Positions 1 through 8,108 of a stretch of 32,695 nucleotides of DNA are shown here, piece after piece. Every line of letters starts with the position of its first letter. Position 1 is the stretch's first letter. This stretch comes from Verrucomicrobia bacterium SCGC AAA164-E04 (GTDB lineage: Bacteria; Verrucomicrobiota; Verrucomicrobiia; Limisphaerales; AAA164-E04), in the NCBI GenBank assembly GCA_000383715.1, contig KB911980.1, positions 1 through 32,695 of the forward strand, read 5' to 3'. The notes below the pieces were generated by a model that was given only the letters and a program-made list of their open reading frames with translations, had not been told where the DNA came from and did not search any database. The translations under genes and the position numbers were made by a program.

Positions 1-207
1 TTTGATCAAATTTACTGTCTGGCCGACTTCATCGGCATTGAGAGCAGCGGTCTGAATGGGGCAGTTTAGCTCAGAGGCAATTTGGTCACACTTGGATTGC
101 GTACGACTTGCCAGGCAAATATCACTGAAAACATCCGGTAGTTGAGCGCATTTATGCGCCACCACTCGCCCTACTCCACCAGCCCCGATGATCAAAACTC
201 TACTCAT
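1..207 (-). CDS. Saccharopine dehydrogenase family protein (carboxynorspermidine dehydrogenase-like), C-terminus cut by window edge
   Basis: Reading left from an ATG at 205-207, 69 codons stay open to the window edge. The product begins MSRVLIIGAGGVGRVVAHKC, a Rossmann dinucleotide-binding motif (GAGGVG), followed by CAQLPDVFSDICLASRTQSK, the characteristic start of saccharopine dehydrogenase-like proteins of the Lys1/carboxynorspermidine dehydrogenase group. In that group the enzyme reductively condenses an aldehyde with a diamine in norspermidine/spermidine synthesis. Only the N-terminal NAD(P)-binding part is visible, so substrate cannot be decided. It is divergent from the LacI-type gene, sharing a 145-bp intergenic region. 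The family is fairly certain; the polyamine role is inferred from the N-terminal pattern alone. Confidence 0.8.
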   Translation of the reverse strand, partial: MSRVLIIGAGGVGRVVAHKCAQLPDVFSDICLASRTQSKCDQIASELNCPIQTAALNADEVGQTVNLIK

Positions 208-352
208 GTCTCAGATTTCATACAACGAAAGCCCCTTTCATATCAATGATCTTAAACAGGAATGCGCTCATTCATTAAACCGGGCATTGTCAGCTGATTG
301 AATATAAGCTAGCGTGCAGTTAAGTGAGTGTTCTCACCAATTCAACAGGAAC

Positions 353-1369
353 ATGATTCGACTCAAGGATATAGCAAAATCTGGAGGTGTGTCGGTGATG
401 ACAGTGTCCAAAGTAATGAGGGATGCTCCCGATATTTCCGTGGCTACTAAGGAACGCATACGTCGTCTGGCAGAAGAGATGGGCTATGTTCCAGACATCA
501 CGGCCAGAGGGTTGCGTAATCGTAAAACCAGACTTCTTGGACTGGTCATTTCTGCTGCTACAAACCCCATTTATGCTCGCGTCATGATGGCCATTGAAGA
601 ACGAGCTTATCAAAGTGGCTACGATATCCTCTTTGCGCATTCATTGAATAATCCACAGCGGGAAGCAGCCTGCATCCGAAGGTTTCTCTCACGTCGAGTC
701 GATGGATTGTTTATTTCGCCGGTATACCGACTTGAGGAAAATGCTCCAATTTATCAGGAGATCCTTAAACACAAAACTCCTTGCGTGATTCTGGGACATC
801 GAGCTCCATTCTGTGAAAACTTTACCAACGTTGAGACCGATAGTCTTCAGGCATCCATGATGGCAGCACAACACCTGATAGGACTTGGCCATCGTCGTAT
901 TGCTTTTTTCTCCGGCCCATTGGCTGCTCCCTGGGCCAAAGATCGGTTGGAGGGATATCGCCTGGCATTACGGGAGGCCAGAATCCCCTGGGACGACCAG
1001 TTGGTCTTCCAAGCAGGGGGAACGGTACAAGAAGGAGCCCAGACGGCGGCACAAATGCTATCGGAACAAACAAACGCAACGGCATTGCAGGCGGTTAATG
1101 ACCTGGTAGCCATAGGCGCGGCTGGCCATTTGATGGATCAAGGTGTCCGCATCCCAGAAGATATTTCTGTGGTTGGGTTTGGTAACATTCTGACCAGTGA
1201 ACATTTCCGGGTCCCCCTCACCACCGTCCGACAGCCAAAATTGAGGCAAGGTGAGGTTGCCATGGACCTGATGGAAGGATTGCTCCAAAACAAGACGGTG
1301 GAGTCAAAAGTGATTCCAGCGGAAATCGTCATAAGGTCGAGCACGAACGAACTCGATTGTGAGGGATGA
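353..1369 (+). CDS. LacI-family transcriptional regulator
   Basis: The 338-residue product has a LacI-type N-terminal helix-turn-helix (RLKDIAKSGGVSVMTVSKVM, about residues 3-22), the hinge region near residue 45-60, and a full-length periplasmic-binding-protein-like sugar-sensing domain (LLGLVISAATNPIYARVM onward, ending with VVGFGNI and TTVRQPK, both typical of LacI/GalR proteins). An upstream GTG at 314 also opens the frame, but the ATG at 353 places the HTH at the protein start and has AGGA 4-7 bases upstream, so I chose it. LacI proteins normally repress carbohydrate-use genes and release DNA on binding a sugar or sugar phosphate. No adjacent sugar operon shows the ligand. The divergent dehydrogenase gene and the regulator itself are possible targets. 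Confidence 0.92.
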   Translation: MIRLKDIAKSGGVSVMTVSKVMRDAPDISVATKERIRRLAEEMGYVPDITARGLRNRKTRLLGLVISAATNPIYARVMMAIEERAYQSGYDILFAHSLNNPQREAACIRRFLSRRVDGLFISPVYRLEENAPIYQEILKHKTPCVILGHRAPFCENFTNVETDSLQASMMAAQHLIGLGHRRIAFFSGPLAAPWAKDRLEGYRLALREARIPWDDQLVFQAGGTVQEGAQTAAQMLSEQTNATALQAVNDLVAIGAAGHLMDQGVRIPEDISVVGFGNILTSEHFRVPLTTVRQPKLRQGEVAMDLMEGLLQNKTVESKVIPAEIVIRSSTNELDCEG

Positions 1370-1466
1370 CATTAAGATACGGTCTAAAAAACAATAAATG
1401 CCCATACAGCGGCAAGATTGGGATAGTTGAGCTGACTTTAAACTCTTTCAATAGACTGCAATATCT

Positions 1467-2786
1467 ATGAAAGAATTCCCGCATCCTGTAACACGTTCAA
1501 ACAAATGCCTGATTTGTATCTATCATGCACTGATAACGGGCTTAATGAGTTTTGCTTCCGTTGGGCATCACAGAGTGATGGGAAGCGACGATTTCCAGGG
1601 AGCCACGCACATGATGCCTTTCGAAGAAGCTACGATCGGATATGGTGACCAGCACGACACCAGCTTGGTAGCGCGTCTCCAAGAGGCGATCGAAAAAGGA
1701 GAGGTTAACTTAGAATTCGTAGACGATGGGCGAGGTTATCTGCTGTCATTACTTGAAAAACTGAATATCCCTGTTGATTCTCAGGTTCTTGTTTTTTCCA
1801 AAACTTCATTCCAACGACATAAAATCTCCCCCTCTACACCGCGAGCGCTGTATTTTGATGACAACACCTACGTGGGGTATGTTCAAGGCTCCGATCTCCT
1901 GGAAATTTCGGCAGTGGACAAAAGCCTCGGAGGTGTCTTTTACACTCTGGAGCAAAATCCTGGGAAAAAACCTGAAATCATACGAACAGATCAATGCCTA
2001 GAGTGTCACGCTTCGTCTAAAACCATGGGGGTGCCGGGCCATTTGATCCGGTCTTTTGAAGTAGATGAGATTGGAGTAGTTGACCTCACTTCAGGCACCA
2101 GCCAAGTCAATCATCGCACTCCGTTAAAAGATCGCTGGGGTGGCTGGTTTGTTACGGGACAACATGGCAACCAATTACATCGAGGTAACTTGTTTGGCAA
2201 AGCAGCTTATGAAAAACAGAGAGAATCCCCCAACTATCTCGGTAATCTGCAGGAACTAAAACAGTTTTTCAATCTGTCGCCTTACCCTAGAGCAACAAGT
2301 GATATAGCTGCCTTGATGGTACTGGAACATCAGGGGCACATGCATAATTTCATCACGCGCATGCACTATGAAACAAAGCTCATGTTGAGCACCTATGGTC
2401 ACCTTCGTTATCTCAAACATAAAATCGATGCCTTTTTGAGATACATGCTTTTTGTTGATGAAGCACCTTTAAAGCATGCCATTCATTCCTCGTCCAGTTA
2501 TGAAAAAGCCTTCAGGAACATGGGGCCTGAGGATTCTCATGAGCGTTCCTTGAGAGATTTTAATCTTGAAACAAGACTCTTCGAATACCCTTGCAGCTAC
2601 CTCATCTACAGTGAGTCCTTTCAGTCCATGCCAGAAAGGCTAAAGTCTAAAATTTACAACAAACTCTGGAAAATACTGACGGGGGAAAACAATCAGCCTG
2701 AATTTTCGAAAATGTCGTTTGCTTCACGAAAAGCGATCCACAGCATACTCGAAGAAACACTTCCAGGGCTCCCCGATTATTGGTAG
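1467..2786 (+). CDS. Secreted protein with a single c-type heme motif (CXXCH)
   Basis: A 439-residue protein. The N-terminus has basic residues followed by a hydrophobic stretch (about residues 17-32), consistent with Sec export. One canonical heme c attachment motif, CLECH, lies at residues 177-181, followed by a conserved-looking segment (GVPGHLIRSF, then HRTPLKDRWGGWFVTG). The N-terminal ~150 residues and the C-terminal half have no domain I recognise. The overall pattern resembles uncharacterised secreted cytochrome-like proteins of Planctomycetes and Verrucomicrobia. It is probably a periplasmic mono-heme electron carrier or redox enzyme; the function is unknown. Its stop is 18 nt from the start of the MOSC gene on the same strand, so the two are probably co-transcribed. 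Confidence 0.7.
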   Translation: MKEFPHPVTRSNKCLICIYHALITGLMSFASVGHHRVMGSDDFQGATHMMPFEEATIGYGDQHDTSLVARLQEAIEKGEVNLEFVDDGRGYLLSLLEKLNIPVDSQVLVFSKTSFQRHKISPSTPRALYFDDNTYVGYVQGSDLLEISAVDKSLGGVFYTLEQNPGKKPEIIRTDQCLECHASSKTMGVPGHLIRSFEVDEIGVVDLTSGTSQVNHRTPLKDRWGGWFVTGQHGNQLHRGNLFGKAAYEKQRESPNYLGNLQELKQFFNLSPYPRATSDIAALMVLEHQGHMHNFITRMHYETKLMLSTYGHLRYLKHKIDAFLRYMLFVDEAPLKHAIHSSSSYEKAFRNMGPEDSHERSLRDFNLETRLFEYPCSYLIYSESFQSMPERLKSKIYNKLWKILTGENNQPEFSKMSFASRKAIHSILEETLPGLPDYW

Positions 2787-2804
2787 TTTCCACAGTGTAA
2801 GATC

Positions 2805-3290
2805 ATGGAAGAAACACTCCCTAGCCTCGATTGCAAAATAGAGCACATCTTTATTTCAGAAGGTCATAATTACATCGGTCACCACGGCAAACCACCTGGC
2901 TGCAATCAGATCATTGAAGTGAAAAAAATTGAATGCGTTGCAGGCAGAGGATTAACCGGAGACCGTTTTTTTGACCACAAGGAAAACTACAAAGGGCAAA
3001 TCACATTTTTTGAAATGGAGATCTATGAAAAAATTTGCAATGAGCTCAACGAATCAGGAAAAGTCCCGTCCGATTTCCGTCGCAACGTTCTGACGCGGGG
3101 TGTTGATCTGAATCAGTGGATCGGAAAACAATTCAGTTTGCAAGGCATCAAGTTTGAAGGTGTGGAAGAATGCCGGCCCTGCTATTGGATGAATCAAAGT
3201 TTTGGACCCGGAGCTGAACTCGCCCTAAGAAATCAAGGTGGCCTACGAGCCCGCATCCTGAGCACTGGATCACTGCGAGTCACTCTGTAG
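2805..3290 (+). CDS. MOSC domain-containing protein
   Basis: The 161-residue product is almost entirely one MOSC domain. Visible family features are the N-terminal strand with GRGLTGDRFFDH (about residues 48-59), ITFFEMEIYEKI, the SDFRRNVLTRGVDLN segment (R-R-N-V/I is the family signature), and the late GVEECRPC cysteine segment. MOSC domains bind molybdenum cofactor or act as sulfur carriers in molybdenum-cofactor sulfurase-type proteins and in YiiM-like detoxifying reductases. No separate ferredoxin or beta-barrel domain is attached. It follows the CXXCH protein by 18 nt, which suggests a shared periplasmic/redox job, though this protein itself has no signal peptide. Confidence 0.85.
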   Translation: MEETLPSLDCKIEHIFISEGHNYIGHHGKPPGCNQIIEVKKIECVAGRGLTGDRFFDHKENYKGQITFFEMEIYEKICNELNESGKVPSDFRRNVLTRGVDLNQWIGKQFSLQGIKFEGVEECRPCYWMNQSFGPGAELALRNQGGLRARILSTGSLRVTL

Positions 3291-3846
3291 GATTCAACAA
3301 TAACGCATACATGAGCTTGGCTGCTATTTTGAATTGAACATCAGCTCTGCTCCCTCATTCTCTCTGTGCATGGAAGGGAAACCTTGCCAGCACGAAACTC
3401 CAGACACTGCAGCAGTCCCGTGAGTCCAATCCATGATAATTGAAACATGTATTGGCAATCTGAAAACCATCTCAGATGGAAGGCTGAGACAACAATGATC
3501 CCTCCAAACAGACCAAAACAGCTTTAAAACAACATGAGCCATTTTTTTACTGTGTGGTTTTTGGTGGGTCACACACCTGTCCCATAGTTAAAGCAACCCA
3601 AAGCCAATTGAAAAAGATAAACTAACTCATTACGTTACAATTGTTTACCAAAACATAATTAATAACGGAACAAAGCTCAATTATTTTAAGAAATAACCAG
3701 CTCAGCATGCGATGGTTAACAAAACGGAAAAAAACCAAAAAAAAACTTAAGTTCAAACTGTGACAATCCGATTGTTAAATGGGGATGGATCAGACATTCA
3801 TCTTTGAACAACCGATAAGTTTTAACAGCTGAAAATAAAAAGCACT
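3291..3846. other. Long non-coding stretch, AT-rich in its second half
   Basis: 556 bases without a convincing gene. From about 3590 on it is AT-rich with A-runs (around 3719-3750). An 82-codon open frame on the minus strand (3324-3572) looks like chance: no ribosome binding site, odd composition, no family resemblance. A short inverted repeat (ACAAT/ATTGT) lies near 3761-3775. I see no tRNA or riboswitch. It may hold promoters for the small ORF that follows, or a small RNA, but nothing specific can be shown. Confidence 0.5.
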
Positions 3847-4113
3847 GTGACTGAGCAAGCAGGACCACTACCTTTGTTGATTTTAGCCAGTATTTTTCTG
3901 GCAGTCTGGAACATGGACCCCTTTTTCATTGAAGAGGGAGATGCCACCACCAGAAAAGAAGAACCGGTGAGCGCAAAGTATTCAACGGTTCAATCTGATC
4001 AAAAAACACAAGAAAAAAGTGACTCGAGCTACATTCTGCCGCGCTCAACAGCTTTTAAGACCGGTAATACGAATCAATTTCAACGGAAAGAGCAGCCTGT
4101 ATCTTCTTTTTGA
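3847..4113 (+). CDS. Possible small single-span membrane protein, unrecognised
   Basis: An 88-codon frame from a GTG at 3847. The product starts with a short polar segment, then a hydrophobic run (LPLLILASIFLAVW, about residues 8-21) that could be a signal anchor or membrane span, then a polar, Ser/Thr/Lys/Gln-rich tail. There is no clear Shine-Dalgarno sequence and no family I recognise. In favour of it being real: a hydrophobic N-terminus plus low-complexity polar tail is a common small membrane protein layout, and a terminator-like hairpin lies just after it (4123-4156). Against: GTG start, weak RBS, and a gene-poor neighbourhood. Treat as tentative. Confidence 0.3.
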   Translation: MTEQAGPLPLLILASIFLAVWNMDPFFIEEGDATTRKEEPVSAKYSTVQSDQKTQEKSDSSYILPRSTAFKTGNTNQFQRKEQPVSSF

Positions 4114-4122
4114 AGAAGGACA

Positions 4123-4156
4123 AACACTCAAGGAACTTAGCCTATTCCTTAGTGTT
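4123..4156. terminator. Probable bidirectional terminator hairpin between converging genes
   Basis: Arms 4123-4135 and 4145-4156 pair over 12 bp (AACACT and AAGGAA against TTCCTT and AGTGTT) with one bulged C and a 9-nt loop. It lies between the possible small ORF and the converging yhbY gene and overlaps the yhbY stop codon. On the plus strand it is followed by ACTTTT. The T-tract is short, so efficiency is uncertain. Confidence 0.5.
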
Positions 4157-4441
4157 ACTTTTGGCTGGATCGGGCTTTTCCCTGTAGTAAACCGCTACAT
4201 GCCCCACCCGAGTGACCAAATGACTTTGAGTCTGCTCAGCAATTTTAGGCGCTAACTCCTTCTTTTCCTCCTTGAACTCGACGAACCGCACTTTCACAAG
4301 TTCATTTCGCTTCAGTGCATCGTCAAGTTCCTTCAAGAATCCATCAGTTAAACCGTTTTTCCCTATCTTGATTGAAGCGTCCAGACGCTGAGCAATGGCT
4401 TTGAGCTTACGCCTTTGGGCGGATGTTAATGCATCACTCAT
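4142..4441 (-). CDS. yhbY: YhbY-family (CRM domain) RNA-binding protein
   Basis: A 99-residue protein matching the CRM/YhbY fold along its length: LTSAQRRKLKAIAQRLDASI, the GxxG-type IGKNGLTDGFLKELDDAL loop, ELVKVRF, and the C-terminal strand HVAVYYRE. The family associates with pre-50S ribosomal subunits and is thought to act in large-subunit assembly. Length equals the normal ~97-residue family size. Its ATG overlaps the stop of the upstream methyltransferase gene by four bases (ATGA), which implies translational coupling. Confidence 0.93.
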   Translation of the reverse strand: MSDALTSAQRRKLKAIAQRLDASIKIGKNGLTDGFLKELDDALKRNELVKVRFVEFKEEKKELAPKIAEQTQSHLVTRVGHVAVYYREKPDPAKSNTKE

Positions 4442-5031
4442 GGCTTTTCAAAAACATCAACTCTTGCTGGGGGGAAGTTCATCCAAACAACGCGGGTGTT
4501 GCGGCGATGAAAAGCGGATAAAGCAGGATTTGGAGTCTTGCGTATGTCGTAAGTAAATTGAATGAACCGACCTCCGGATGGAAGAATTGACTGAGCTTCG
4601 GCAAGAATGGATTCAACCACCGGGGTGGGAAGTGACCTCAATGGAAGGCCAGAGACAATGCAAGCCACCGATGAGCTTTGGATGCCAGGATCATCTTCAA
4701 GAAGCTTTTTGAGTCTGGAGGCATCTCCCTGAATGACTTTGACCAAAGGAAATCGATTACGCAGGTGGCTGGACATAGCCTCTGATCGCTCGATAGAAAC
4801 CAACTGCTTGCCATCGATTCCGCTTTTGAGCAGCTGCGTCGTGATAGCCCCTGTTCCTGCTCCAAGCTCAACAACATGCTGACCTTCTTTAAGAACGGGA
4901 ACTTGCATGGCCATACGCATCCCCAAAATGGGACCACTTGGAGCAGCGGCACCAACAGGTGCCGGATTGGCAATGATTTCCTTGAAAAAAAGACCGATCG
5001 AAGCCAGTCCGGATGTGGGCGTATCCATCAT
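4438..5031 (-). CDS. Class I SAM-dependent methyltransferase, PmtA/rRNA-dimethylase-like
   Basis: A 197-residue protein with a Rossmann methyltransferase core. The N-terminal helix pattern (FFKEIIANPAPVGAAAPSGP then MRMAMQVPVL) is the pattern of the COG3963 group, which includes phospholipid N-methyltransferase (PmtA) and relatives of rRNA adenine dimethylases. Motif I is VVELGAGTGAIT (about residues 53-64) and the acidic ribose-binding residue is in VSIERSE. PmtA adds methyl groups to phosphatidylethanolamine at the cytoplasmic face of the membrane. Whether this protein methylates lipid or another substrate cannot be read from the sequence. It is first in a two-gene unit with yhbY (ATGA overlap). 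Confidence 0.8.
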   Translation of the reverse strand: MMDTPTSGLASIGLFFKEIIANPAPVGAAAPSGPILGMRMAMQVPVLKEGQHVVELGAGTGAITTQLLKSGIDGKQLVSIERSEAMSSHLRNRFPLVKVIQGDASRLKKLLEDDPGIQSSSVACIVSGLPLRSLPTPVVESILAEAQSILPSGGRFIQFTYDIRKTPNPALSAFHRRNTRVVWMNFPPARVDVFEKP

Positions 5032-5128
5032 CTTACAATTTATTAATATTCAATCTCCCTCTCGAAGAAAGTCTCTATCGGCTACGAGCCGCGCGAAGGA
5101 AGAAGGACGCTAACATCCCCGGACAGGG

Positions 5129-5959
5129 GTGTCAAAAAACTTCGAAATCTCGGATTGCCTCCAAGGCGCTGATTCATGCAGATTGACAAGAGTCATGTTG
5201 AAACGCCTTAGTCGCCATCCATTCAGATTTACAGGGAAATTCATTCACCTCTTCACCACGTTGACATGCGCTGGACTGGATGCCGCTCAGTTAAATTTCA
5301 GAAAAAAACTCACTTTACAGCAAAAAAACCAATGGCAATCAAAATGGAGTCAAAACATTCTCAGAGCATTGAGGATTCAAGTCCGCTTTGAAGGCTCCCC
5401 TCCCAGCAAAGGGATGCTGGTGGCGAATCATCTTAGCTACGTGGATATCATGGCAATCAGCTATGTGTTGCCGGCCACATTCCTGAGCAAAGCCGAAGTA
5501 CGCAAATGGCCTTTAATTGGTTTTTTGACACAATTCGCAGGTACTCTTTTCTTACGCAGAGAGCGAAAAAGTGATTTGCACGCCTTGACGGAGACCTTCT
5601 CAAGAGTGTGGAAGGAAGATTCCATGATTGTCATGTTTCCTGAAGGTACCAGTTCAAATGGCGATACCGTTCTACCGTTTAAATCTTCCCTCCTGAAACC
5701 AGCATGCGATGAAAGCCAGCCGGTCACACCCGCTTTGGTGAAATATGAGTGTGTTGGCGGTTCTCTGAAAGAAGACGTCTATTTCTGGAAAGACATGACG
5801 TTTGCTCCTCACTTGATGCGGCTCCTGAGTGTTCAATCCGTGAGGGCAACGGTTACTTTTGGCCAACCACAGTTACCGCCTCACACAAATCGCAAACAAC
5901 TGACCCAATCCCTGTGGCAGGATGTGCAGAAGATGCATGCAGCAGCACGCGAGCATTAA
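5129..5959 (+). CDS. 1-acyl-sn-glycerol-3-phosphate acyltransferase (PlsC-like)
   Basis: A 276-residue protein with the PlsC acyltransferase signature: catalytic HX4D as NHLSYVD (His101, Asp106), the GTLFLRRER segment (about 138-146), and the FPEGTSSNG motif (170-178) that binds the glycerol phosphate. These enzymes transfer an acyl chain to lysophosphatidate at the inner membrane, or to related lipids such as ornithine lipid. The listed start is a GTG at 5129. An in-frame ATG at 5195 (residue 23) is an equally plausible start and leaves the whole domain. It is divergent from the methyltransferase gene whose ATG is at 5031. Confidence 0.88.
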   Translation: MSKNFEISDCLQGADSCRLTRVMLKRLSRHPFRFTGKFIHLFTTLTCAGLDAAQLNFRKKLTLQQKNQWQSKWSQNILRALRIQVRFEGSPPSKGMLVANHLSYVDIMAISYVLPATFLSKAEVRKWPLIGFLTQFAGTLFLRRERKSDLHALTETFSRVWKEDSMIVMFPEGTSSNGDTVLPFKSSLLKPACDESQPVTPALVKYECVGGSLKEDVYFWKDMTFAPHLMRLLSVQSVRATVTFGQPQLPPHTNRKQLTQSLWQDVQKMHAAAREH

Positions 5960-6016
5960 AATTGTATTCAAAATCGGCGCCCCACTGATCACAAAACAAT
6001 GAAGAGCACGATGTCA

Positions 6017-6775
6017 TTATTGTTTTCTGGCCACCACAAATCCATTGAACATGCCGTATTTCCAGATGGACAGGTTCAGGCAAAAGTCAAGCAGAGGGTG
6101 AACCGGACGATCGGTGCATGCCACTGATTCGATCAAGCAACCCCCATGACGGAGAAATGCAGAGATTTCCATAGGATTGGTTGCAATGATCGCATCGTCA
6201 TCTGGCGTGAATGGGTCTTTGACGATGGGTTCCATACGGTCGAATCGCCAGTGATTGAATGGGCCTTTCAGAACTTTTCTTTTTTGCAGAAGCCGACAAC
6301 AGTTATTCCATTTGTTTCCAATCCCACGCATACGAGGGTGATAGTCCCTGTAGCCGATTACACGAAAAAAATTAGGGCTTGAAACCACTATTTTACCGCC
6401 AGGACGTGTGACACGTATGATTTCTTCCAGGAACCGCTCGGGTTCTTCGACGTGCTCAAGCACGTTGAAGGCCCCCACCACTCCAAATCTGGAATCTGGA
6501 TACGGAAGAACTTTGCCATCATAAACTTGACAAAGGTCGGAATACCTTTGTGCCTGCTCAATATTGGGATGCGAGACATCGACTCCATGTCCATTGACAC
6601 CCTTTTGCAGCAGAGAACCCACGACCTGCCCCACTCCACATCCTACATCCAGCACGGAATCGTCCAGACTATCGGGCACCAGATTATCGATATATTTTTG
6701 ATAAAAAGAAACATCCCAGCTTGCCAGGAATTCGGCATATTCCTGATTGTGTTGATAAGATTCCTGATGTCCCAT
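6017..6775 (-). CDS. Class I SAM-dependent methyltransferase
   Basis: A 252-residue protein. Motif I is SVLDVGCGVGQVVGSLL, followed by an acidic loop (GVDVSHPNIEQA), the FNVLEHVEEPERFLEEIIRV segment and PGGKIVVSSPNFFRVIGY, all typical of Methyltransf_11/23-type small-molecule or lipid/sugar methyltransferases. The reading frame is open up to 6916, but the extension would overlap the upstream gene and looks non-conserved; the ATG at 6775 (MGHQESYQHNQEYAEFLASW) gives a normal-length protein. The substrate is unknown. The methyltransferase-like core is confident, the specific reaction is not. Confidence 0.85.
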   Translation of the reverse strand: MGHQESYQHNQEYAEFLASWDVSFYQKYIDNLVPDSLDDSVLDVGCGVGQVVGSLLQKGVNGHGVDVSHPNIEQAQRYSDLCQVYDGKVLPYPDSRFGVVGAFNVLEHVEEPERFLEEIIRVTRPGGKIVVSSPNFFRVIGYRDYHPRMRGIGNKWNNCCRLLQKRKVLKGPFNHWRFDRMEPIVKDPFTPDDDAIIATNPMEISAFLRHGGCLIESVACTDRPVHPLLDFCLNLSIWKYGMFNGFVVARKQ

Positions 6776-6870
6776 GGTTAATTGTATGATCGATGCTTCT
6801 AATACCCGAATCAGCAAAAGTGCAAATGTCTCATGTCTGAGGAGCAATACCCCAACAAATCCAGCATCTG

Positions 6871-8010
6871 CTAGGTGCCAGCATCCATTTCCTTTCCAAC
6901 TCCGCAAGAAGAACAATGAGTCAATAGAGAATGCCTCACATCATGACAAGCAGAGCATTCCTCGAACAAGCCTGTCCCACAGGAAGGACAAGTATAGGCC
7001 TGCTCGTCTTCATGCCTAACTTGATGCACAACAGTTTTGTGAGCTGTGCGGCGGGTCCAAAAAAGAAAACGTCTGGGGCCGGTACGTATGGGGTATTCAC
7101 ATATGGGACAAAGGAATCGTTCATAAGCTTCGCGATACTGTTTTTGTAACCAGCGTTTACCCGGAAAGGATACCAGGCGAATGGCATAGACTAATATTTT
7201 ACCGACTCCAAACAGCATCACGGTGATCAGGATATACTTCACATATTGAGCAGGAAAATACTTATTCATTACCCAATAGGATTTAATCAGCGTTGCGATT
7301 CCAAAGGAGAGAAAGACAGGAAAGTAAACGTTTTGTGATTTGCGTAAAACAAAGAATGCAGCCGCGGCCAAAAGCGGAATCAAGATGATAAGCTGAAGCG
7401 TCGCAAGCCAAAGTCCGTGGAGCTTCAATTTCATGTAATAATCTTTTTCAGCCGGAATACGCTGCCCATCCAGCTGGTTCTCTAATTGCTGCTTTTCATC
7501 TTCCGCAAGACGTTTTTGCTCGGCCTTTTCATGCAATGTCTCATTGAAGGCCTGAAACTCGGTCTGGGTTGCAAGAAAACCATTCAGTGCACTGGTAAGG
7601 TTTTCCTGATCGGAATCCGTAAGCGCGACTTCTTTTTGCAGGGAAAGTTTCTGCATCTCAATCAATTGACCAATGGTTTGCTGCAGATTGCGTGAACCAT
7701 CAGACAAGATCTTTTGCTCATCTTTTTGCCGAGCTATTTGGCGGTTCAAGTCTGCAATCTGCGAGGACAAGTCCTTGGATTTTTGTAACAGCGCAGCGTC
7801 TACATAGTTGGCTTGAATGGCTCCGCGGTCAGGCCCATCAATACTTTCAATGTCTCGCAAAAAGAAACCTTCGAGCAAATAAACTAGAACACCAAAAACC
7901 AGTGTCAGGACCCAGATGATCGCCCGATTCAACCAAGGTCCTTTGGGTTGGGTATTGCCTTTGTGACTCATTGTCTGCTTTTTCATGGAATGATCTTCAT
8001 ATTGATTCAT
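6871..8010 (-). CDS. Membrane protein with coiled coil and C-terminal zinc-ribbon cysteines
   Basis: About 379 residues from the ATG at 8010 (ATGs at 7986 and 7971 are also possible; the upstream TTG at 8070 is unlikely). Order of parts: a short polar N-terminus, one membrane span (IIWVLTLVFGVLVYLLEGFF), a long heptad-rich Gln/Lys/Glu region of about 110 residues predicted to be a coiled coil, three further hydrophobic spans, then a cytoplasm-type cysteine-rich tail with four CxxC pairs (CPIC, CPSC, CSAC, CSSC), as in zinc ribbons. No enzyme motif is visible. I do not recognise a named family; it resembles uncharacterised membrane proteins of Verrucomicrobia. It precedes the methyltransferase by 95 nt on the same strand. 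Confidence 0.75.
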   Translation of the reverse strand: MNQYEDHSMKKQTMSHKGNTQPKGPWLNRAIIWVLTLVFGVLVYLLEGFFLRDIESIDGPDRGAIQANYVDAALLQKSKDLSSQIADLNRQIARQKDEQKILSDGSRNLQQTIGQLIEMQKLSLQKEVALTDSDQENLTSALNGFLATQTEFQAFNETLHEKAEQKRLAEDEKQQLENQLDGQRIPAEKDYYMKLKLHGLWLATLQLIILIPLLAAAAFFVLRKSQNVYFPVFLSFGIATLIKSYWVMNKYFPAQYVKYILITVMLFGVGKILVYAIRLVSFPGKRWLQKQYREAYERFLCPICEYPIRTGPRRFLFWTRRTAHKTVVHQVRHEDEQAYTCPSCGTGLFEECSACHDVRHSLLTHCSSCGVGKEMDAGT

Positions 8011-8108
8011 GAACAGGGTGACTCCTGCCCTGATCTGATAATGATTTATTGACAATTTGCCACTCAGCAAGAGACCGAATGATTCAACATTCAGGAAACA
8101 GTGAAGGA

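Noticed and set aside
3324-3572. 82-codon minus-strand frame
   Set aside because: Unusual composition with many His/Trp/Met, no ribosome site, isolated; looks like chance.
5990-6025. AAAACAAT/ATTGTTTT hairpin between the acyltransferase and the methyltransferase
   Set aside because: AT-only outer stem with an unstable loop and overlap with a stop codon; possible terminator but too weak to list.
6776-6916. Upstream extension of the methyltransferase frame
   Set aside because: It overlaps the end of the zinc-ribbon gene and has no family character; the ATG at 6775 is a better start.
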